Assembly: GCA_003564055.1 (NCBI GenBank)
Contig: PWSG01000115.1
Span: 1-11,107, forward strand
Direction of reading: 5' to 3'
Source: Syntrophomonadaceae bacterium
GTDB taxonomy: Bacteria > Bacillota > Dethiobacteria > DTU022
DNA: 11,107 nt
In this document: piece by piece, positions 6,758-11,107 of the stretch
Numbering within the stretch: the stretch's first letter is position 1
Layout: each line of letters starts with the position of its first letter
Position numbers and translations under genes: made by a program
Notes under the pieces: generated by a model
The model's input: the letters and a program-made list of their open reading frames with translations, nothing else
What the model was told of the DNA's origin: nothing
Database searches by the model: none

Positions 6758-7450
6758 TTATACCAACCTCAAAGGGGTAAAATCTATACCATCGGCAGCA
6801 ATAAAACGGTACTTTACTTTGTTTCTTTCACCCTGGAAAATATAATCCCTTCCGCTATCATGAATGTGGCCAAAAACACAAAGCTTTACAGCAAACTGTT
6901 CAAGTATTTCTGTAAAAACACTGGGTTCTCCTTTTCTGTTAAAGGGAGGAAAATGAAGGGCCACTATTATATCGAATAATGAATCTCGAACTGCGCTTTC
7001 TAAGGAAAGCTTAAGACGCTGGGCTTCTCTTAAGTATATTTTCTGGTCATGTTCATTATCGAAGCCATCTTCCCCGGGACAGATCCAACCCCTTGTGCCG
7101 CAGACAGCATATCCGGACCAAAACAAATGGTCATTTTGGAGAGCATAAATTGTCTGTGGCAGTTGGGCGCGAACCTTGGTGATTGAATTCCACCAGTAAT
7201 CATGATTGCCCTTGATCAAAATTTTAGTGCCTTTGAGGTTAGCTAACCACTTTAAATCTGCCGCCGCTTCAGAAAGGTGCATAGCCCAGGATAGATCACC
7301 GGCAACAATAACAAGATCATTTTCGTCGACTATATTATTCCAGTTGTTCTCTATTTTTTCAGTATGATTTTGCCACTGCGGGCCAAAAACATCCATTGGC
7401 TTTGCCTGGCTGTAAGACAAATGCAGGTCGCCAATTGCATAAATTGCCAT
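6758..7450 (-). CDS. Calcineurin-like metallophosphoesterase of unknown substrate
   Basis: This is a dinuclear-metal phosphohydrolase of the calcineurin-like superfamily. The metal-binding motifs occur in order over 230 residues: GDLHLS (D8, H10), GDLSWA (D52), GNHDYWW (N82, H83), the isolated H166 in LHFPP, and GHIH (H195, H197). The tryptophan-rich GNHDYWW and the short length resemble a conserved group of bacterial predicted phosphohydrolases without an agreed substrate. No signal peptide or membrane segment is seen, so it should be cytoplasmic. The ATG start is supported by AAGGGA 6 nt upstream. It is transcribed away from the TetR-type gene and could be controlled by it through the shared upstream region. 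The 215-bp gap to the formate dehydrogenase genes makes membership of that operon doubtful. Confidence 0.88.
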   Translation of the reverse strand: MAIYAIGDLHLSYSQAKPMDVFGPQWQNHTEKIENNWNNIVDENDLVIVAGDLSWAMHLSEAAADLKWLANLKGTKILIKGNHDYWWNSITKVRAQLPQTIYALQNDHLFWSGYAVCGTRGWICPGEDGFDNEHDQKIYLREAQRLKLSLESAVRDSLFDIIVALHFPPFNRKGEPSVFTEILEQFAVKLCVFGHIHDSGRDYIFQGERNKVKYRFIAADGIDFTPLRLV

Positions 7451-7712
7451 AATTTATCCCTTCAAATATGTAAATAATACTCCTAATTCATCTTTGTTTT
7501 AAAAGTTTATTTTCATAAACAAATTGCAAAAACATCTACCCCGCCTTTCTTATATTACTAAATCAAAGATAAAAAAGCAAAAGGAGCTATTTTCTGCCCA
7601 TTAAAACGATTTGCGGCTTAAACTAAGCTTTGCAAATATTTTCATAAAATGATATAATGTCCTTGCATTTTGATAAGAAAGATAAAAACCATATAAGGAG
7701 GCTATTTAAGGT
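7451..7712. promoter_or_regulatory. Divergent control region between the metallophosphoesterase and TetR-type genes
   Basis: This 262-bp AT-rich region holds no gene that I can support. It contains the plus-strand promoter for the regulator. It also has a 12-bp direct repeat TATTTTCATAAA (7508-7519 and 7637-7648) and two TTGCAA boxes (7524-7529 and 7630-7635). The reverse complement of the left element aligns loosely with the right one, so both could be operator half-sites for the regulator. A minus-strand TATTAT about 25 nt before the metallophosphoesterase ATG may be its -10, but the -35 is poor. Confidence 0.5.
7630..7658 (+). promoter_or_regulatory. Sigma-A-type promoter of the TetR-family gene
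   Basis: TTGCAA (7630-7635) and a perfect TATAAT (7653-7658) are separated by 17 bp. Transcription would begin near 7665 and leave a leader of about 48 nt carrying AAGGAGG (7695-7701). The spacer contains ATTTT-CAT-AAAAT, a short inverted repeat suited to autorepression. Confidence 0.75.
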
Positions 7713-8330
7713 TTGGAGAATAAAACACCCAAAAGACCCCGTCGATATCTACGCAGCAGGATAACCCGAAAGTTGATTTTAGACACCGCGTTAAAAGTAT
7801 TCCTTACCGAGGGATACACCAAAACAACTATTGCTAAAATCAGCCAGCAGGCTAAAGTAGGGTACGGGACAGTTTACAGCCACTTCAAAGGAAAAGATGA
7901 TATTTTAAATAAAGTCGTCGATAACGTCCTTGAAGAGTTTTACAACCTTCTCGAAGTACCTTTTTCTCCTAAAAATCAGGAAGAAGCACGCAACGCATAT
8001 TATGAACTGGTTTTAACATCTTTCCGTTTAGCCGAACAGCACCGTCCGATTATGAGAGTTTACCAGGAGGCGCTCGGCCAGTCAGATTCTATCGCTGAAC
8101 ACTGGGAAAATGTTATTAGGCAGTTTATTAAGAGCTCGGCCCGCTCTTTTGTATATTCCCAGGAAAAAGGGATGGCAAAAGAATTTGATATTCAAGTCGG
8201 AGCCAAGGCTTATATTTTACTGGTTGATCGCTTTATTTGGGAAGTAGTAAATGAAAAAGAGGAAAACCTCGAACATATCACCAGTGTAATAATGGATATG
8301 CTGTTCCACGGGTTTTTCAAGCCGAAATAA
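7713..8330 (+). CDS. TetR/AcrR-family transcriptional regulator
   Basis: This is a DNA-binding regulator, usually a ligand-released repressor. The basic N-terminus (about residues 1-20) leads to a TetR-type helix-turn-helix at roughly 20-66. It has the family pattern ILDTALKVFLTEGY, then TTIAKISQQAKVGYGTVYSHF and the KDDIL that follows the recognition helix. The remaining 140 residues are the helical ligand-binding and dimerisation domain, whose effector cannot be predicted. At 205 residues it is of normal size. The start is TTG at 7713: an in-frame stop lies two codons upstream, and AAGGAGG (7695-7701) is 11 nt away, a slightly long spacing. It is the only plus-strand gene in the window, and its own promoter region is shared with the divergent metallophosphoesterase, which makes that gene and itself the likeliest targets. 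Confidence 0.92.
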   Translation: MENKTPKRPRRYLRSRITRKLILDTALKVFLTEGYTKTTIAKISQQAKVGYGTVYSHFKGKDDILNKVVDNVLEEFYNLLEVPFSPKNQEEARNAYYELVLTSFRLAEQHRPIMRVYQEALGQSDSIAEHWENVIRQFIKSSARSFVYSQEKGMAKEFDIQVGAKAYILLVDRFIWEVVNEKEENLEHITSVIMDMLFHGFFKPK

Positions 8331-8373
8331 GACTATAAACGGATGAAAATACCGGGGACTTTTACAGATATGG

Positions 8374-8946
8374 TTAACGGGTATTTATAATACGCTTCTC
8401 GGTTATAACAACATCTACACGACGATCCCATTCATCAACGGGAACCTCGGGAACTATCTGGAGATCAAAAACCAGGGCTACAAGGGGAACTTTCACCCTC
8501 AGAAGAGAAAAAAAACGATCATAATAACCGCCTCCGTAACCGAGGCGGTTACCTTTTATATCAAAAGCAACCCCCGGAGTGATTAAAAGATCAATTTTTT
8601 CCGGTTTAAAAGGTCGCAGCGCTTCTTCTTTAGGTTCAGGTATATCGTAAGCTCCCGGAACCAGGTCTTTTTCCCAGTCGACGATCTGGGCGGGAATCAT
8701 CTCGCGTTTTTCCGGAACTGGTTTCGGGGCCAAAACAATCTTATTATTATTTATTGTTTCTTCAACCATGGGCCTGGTATCAACTTCACTGCCAAATGTA
8801 ATAAAAAACATAACTGAAGCAGCATCCTGGTAAGCAGGCAGACTGTAAAGGTTCTTTGCGATAGAAAGGCTTTTGTTCCTGATTTCTTCGGGCGTAAGTT
8901 GATCGCGCTCTTGAATTACTTTTTTGCGAAGTTCTTTTTTGTTCAT
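8374..8946 (-). CDS. 5-formyltetrahydrofolate cyclo-ligase
   Basis: The enzyme uses ATP to convert 5-formyl-tetrahydrofolate to 5,10-methenyl-tetrahydrofolate, returning the storage or inhibitory folate to the cytoplasmic one-carbon pool. The basic N-terminus (KKELRKKVIQER) fits the phosphate-binding end of the fold. GAYDIPEP lies near residue 100, and the family signature GYGGGYYDRF starts at residue 136. At 190 residues it is full length. The ATG at 8946 is preferred to an open extension to 9039, because the extension would overlap proS by about 80 bp and because AGGA, overlapping the proS stop, lies 8 nt upstream. It starts 10 bp after the proS stop, so the two are probably co-transcribed. 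In an acetogen or syntroph it would serve the same folate pool that formate enters, but the gene is housekeeping in most bacteria. Confidence 0.92.
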   Translation of the reverse strand: MNKKELRKKVIQERDQLTPEEIRNKSLSIAKNLYSLPAYQDAASVMFFITFGSEVDTRPMVEETINNNKIVLAPKPVPEKREMIPAQIVDWEKDLVPGAYDIPEPKEEALRPFKPEKIDLLITPGVAFDIKGNRLGYGGGYYDRFFSLLRVKVPLVALVFDLQIVPEVPVDEWDRRVDVVITEKRIINTR

Positions 8947-8956
8947 TGCCCAGTTC

Positions 8957-10429
8957 CTAATAAGCCCGGGCAAAATAGGCGGCTTCGACTGCTTTCTCCC
9001 CGCAGGCAAAACACTTATCGCCTTCGGGTTCCATATCAAAAGGAAGGCAGCGAATCGTTGCCTTGGTTTCGTTTTTCACTTTTTCTTCGCAGGAATCTTC
9101 CCCACACCAGGAAGCGAGGAAAAAGCCACGCTCATTGTCCATGATCTTCTTGAATTCATCATAATCAGAACCGCTGCGGGTATTTGCTTCACGGAATTCA
9201 AGAGCTCTTTGCAGCATGTCATTTTGTATCTGTCCTAAAAGCTGCGGCAGCAATGACGGCAGTTCTTCCTGGGAAACAAATTGTTTCTCCCCTGTATCAC
9301 GACGGACCAGCACAACCTGACCTTTATCTAAATCCCGGGGGCCGACTTCAATGCGAATCGGAATGCCCCGCATTTCCCAGTCATTGAATTTCCAACCGGG
9401 GGAATATTCTTCACGTTCATCAAGCTTAATGCGAACGATTTCTTTAAGGTTTTCTTCCAATTCCCGAACAGCTTTAAGGACACGATCCCGATCCTTCTTG
9501 CTTAGAATTGGTACGATTACAGTCTGGATAGGGGCCATACGGGGCGGTAAAACCAGGCCTCGATCGTCACCGTGGACCATAATCAATGCGCCGATCATGC
9601 GGGTCGAAACTCCCCAGCTGGTTTGCCAGACATATTTTAGTTGGTCATCCTGATCAAGGTAAGTTATATCAAATACCCTGGCAAAATGCTGTCCCAGGTT
9701 ATGAGAAGTTCCGGCCTGCAGGGCCCGTCCGTCTGTCATTAAGGCTTCAACACAATACGTGCGCAGTGAACCGGCAAACTTCTCACGCTCTGTCTTGCGC
9801 CCGGCGAGCGCCGGAATAGCCATCTCCGTCTCCAGGAACTCGCGGTAAACCTCGAGCATCTTAAGAGTTTCTTCTTCTGCTTCTTCCTCGTTGCGGTGGC
9901 AGGTATGTCCTTCCTGCCATAGGAATTCAGAGGTGCGCAAGAAAGGACGGGTAGATCTTTCCCAGCGGACAACATTGCACCACTGATTTATCAAAACAGG
10001 CAGATCACGCCAGGACTGGATCCAGCGTGAGTAAAAATCACAAATTATAGCTTCAGATGTGGGCCTGACCGCCAGCGGTTCATTTAAAATTTCGTTGCCG
10101 CCTTTGGTTACCCAGGCAAGTTCAGGGGCAAAGCCTTCAACGTGCTCTGCTTCCTTTTCAAGCAGGCTTTGGGGAATAAAGGTTGGAAAGTATGCATTTT
10201 CATGACCTGTCGCTTTGAAGCGCCTGTCCAGCTGCTCCTGGATCTTTTCCCAGATGGCAAAACCTAAAGGGCGTATGGCCATAAAACCTTTCATTGGAGC
10301 ATAGTCCATCATTTTCGTTTTTAATATAACGTCAATATACCATTGGGAGTAGTCTACAGCTTTCGGGGTTATCTCTTTTACGAAATCCTTGGTTTGGGAC
10401 TGCTTATCCTGCTCGCTCTTCTGCTCCAT
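8957..10429 (-). CDS. proS: Prolyl-tRNA synthetase, archaeal/eukaryotic-like ProS3 type
   Basis: This class II aminoacyl-tRNA synthetase charges tRNA-Pro. The catalytic domain includes RPTSEA near residue 122, motif 2 (RWE followed by RPFLRTSEFLWQEGHT, about 155-176) and motif 3 (GDDRGLVLPPR from 287). The anticodon-binding domain follows from about 300. The C-terminal domain has a probable zinc site (C442, C447, C473, C476) and ends in a tyrosine, as in ProS3 enzymes. The editing insertion of the bacterial ProS type is absent. Length is 490 residues from the ATG at 10429; the in-frame GTG at 10438 is too close to AAGGG to be used, whereas the ATG is 8 nt from it. Only 59 bp separate it from the upstream gene, with no room for a T-box leader. 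ProS3 occurs in many Clostridia as the normal enzyme. Confidence 0.97.
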   Translation of the reverse strand: MEQKSEQDKQSQTKDFVKEITPKAVDYSQWYIDVILKTKMMDYAPMKGFMAIRPLGFAIWEKIQEQLDRRFKATGHENAYFPTFIPQSLLEKEAEHVEGFAPELAWVTKGGNEILNEPLAVRPTSEAIICDFYSRWIQSWRDLPVLINQWCNVVRWERSTRPFLRTSEFLWQEGHTCHRNEEEAEEETLKMLEVYREFLETEMAIPALAGRKTEREKFAGSLRTYCVEALMTDGRALQAGTSHNLGQHFARVFDITYLDQDDQLKYVWQTSWGVSTRMIGALIMVHGDDRGLVLPPRMAPIQTVIVPILSKKDRDRVLKAVRELEENLKEIVRIKLDEREEYSPGWKFNDWEMRGIPIRIEVGPRDLDKGQVVLVRRDTGEKQFVSQEELPSLLPQLLGQIQNDMLQRALEFREANTRSGSDYDEFKKIMDNERGFFLASWCGEDSCEEKVKNETKATIRCLPFDMEPEGDKCFACGEKAVEAAYFARAY

Positions 10430-10488
10430 TAGAACCACCCTTTCCGGATCTGTTTCGTGTATTTTATCTGCTTATTTTAACATAATTA

Positions 10489-11107
10489 TTAGCGCACGGC
10501 CAGTTCCCGGCGGGTTTGAAGCAGCCTTTGCCAGCTTTCATCGCTTAGAGGTTGATTAAAGCTGCGGAAATTAGCCAGCTTGAAACCATGTTCATCGGCT
10601 AAATACCTGGTCTGTAAAATCGATTCCAGGTTAACCCCTGATGAACCGAGGCTGTAATGCTTATATTGCTGCTCAAGAGCAAGCATCATCGTTTCAGCCA
10701 TACAGGCATAAGCCAGGCCTTTCTCAAAACCAAAATCCCAGCCCAGTGAGGGCAGGCCGGGCACTTCCACTACTCCGCCGTCTATGACCAGGACATCGGG
10801 CCGGGCTTCGGCAACTTCTTCGCTAACGTTTGCCGGACGGGAAATGTCACAAACGATAGCTCCTGTTTTCAGGTTGCCGGCATGAATCACTTTTTCAGTG
10901 GCGCTGGTAGCGCTAATTACAATATCAGCCCTTGCTAATACAGCATTGATGTCGGTCGAAAATTCAATTAAACCCCGGCGGCGACCTTCTCCTTCGACAA
11001 AAGCCTCAAATGCATCCATCGGCGCATCTGGCGCGGGCAGTTCCGGGCAATCGGTCAACTGATGTCCCATGCTGCCCGGTTTAAGGGGACGGCCCTGCTG
11101 CAGAAGC
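10489..11107 (-). CDS. Acyl-ACP-reductase-like NAD(P)-binding oxidoreductase, C-terminal part (cut by window edge)
   Basis: About 205 C-terminal residues are visible; the frame stays open to the right edge, so the internal ATG at 11070 is not a trusted start. The segment ARADIVISATSA and the following strand-helix pattern are typical of a Rossmann dehydrogenase of the shikimate dehydrogenase or glutamyl-tRNA reductase type. The stretch from VIDGGVVE through YACMAETMMLALE, Y, YS and HGF follows the C-terminus of cyanobacterial long-chain acyl-ACP reductase, as far as I recall it. The Cys in YACMAE (10702-10704) lines up with the cysteine I remember as the acyl-thioester residue there. If so, it would reduce acyl-ACP or acyl-CoA to aldehyde with NAD(P)H. 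The nucleotide-binding glycine motif would lie outside the window. Alternatives are another short Rossmann oxidoreductase. It ends 59 bp before proS. Confidence 0.55.
   Translation of the reverse strand, partial: LLQQGRPLKPGSMGHQLTDCPELPAPDAPMDAFEAFVEGEGRRRGLIEFSTDINAVLARADIVISATSATEKVIHAGNLKTGAIVCDISRPANVSEEVAEARPDVLVIDGGVVEVPGLPSLGWDFGFEKGLAYACMAETMMLALEQQYKHYSLGSSGVNLESILQTRYLADEHGFKLANFRSFNQPLSDESWQRLLQTRRELAVR

Noticed and set aside
8347..8386. AAATACC and GGTATTT pairing between the convergent regulator and cyclo-ligase genes, a possible terminator
   Set aside because: The stem is only 7 bp, AT-rich, with a loop of about 26 nt and no T-run; it does not meet the usual picture of an intrinsic terminator.

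Overview
The window looks like a chromosomal segment of an anaerobic low- to mid-GC Bacillota, most likely a Clostridia-type organism. The reasons are the strong AGGAGG-type ribosome binding sites, several TTG/GTG starts, an archaeal/eukaryotic-type (ProS3) prolyl-tRNA synthetase, and a soluble pyridine-nucleotide-linked formate dehydrogenase locus like those of acetogens and syntrophs. I cannot name a genus. No mobile element, CRISPR array, tRNA or rRNA was seen.

Positions 1-6542 (all minus strand, transcribed right to left) form a formate dehydrogenase operon. The order is a NuoE-like [2Fe-2S] subunit, a 59-residue cysteine-rich small protein, a NuoF-like FMN/NAD(H) subunit, the molybdenum/tungsten formate dehydrogenase catalytic subunit with a NuoG-like iron-sulfur N-terminus, a GH1 beta-glucosidase, and the start of fdhD (cut by the left edge). 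From the NuoF-like gene to fdhD the genes overlap or abut by a few bases. The three redox subunits together suggest a cytoplasmic NAD(P)H- and possibly ferredoxin-coupled formate dehydrogenase. FdhD would supply the sulfur needed by its cofactor. The beta-glucosidase is the misfit.

Positions 6543-8330 hold a probable operon leader, a minus-strand calcineurin-like metallophosphoesterase and a divergent plus-strand TetR-family regulator. They share a 262-bp AT-rich region with a good sigma-A-type promoter for the regulator.

Positions 8374-11107 are minus strand again: the 3' end of an oxidoreductase resembling the C-terminus of cyanobacterial acyl-ACP reductase (cut by the right edge), then proS, then a 5-formyltetrahydrofolate cyclo-ligase 10 bp behind proS.

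The points most worth following are the small Cys-rich protein inside the formate dehydrogenase operon, the embedded glycosidase, and the acyl-ACP-reductase-like gene.
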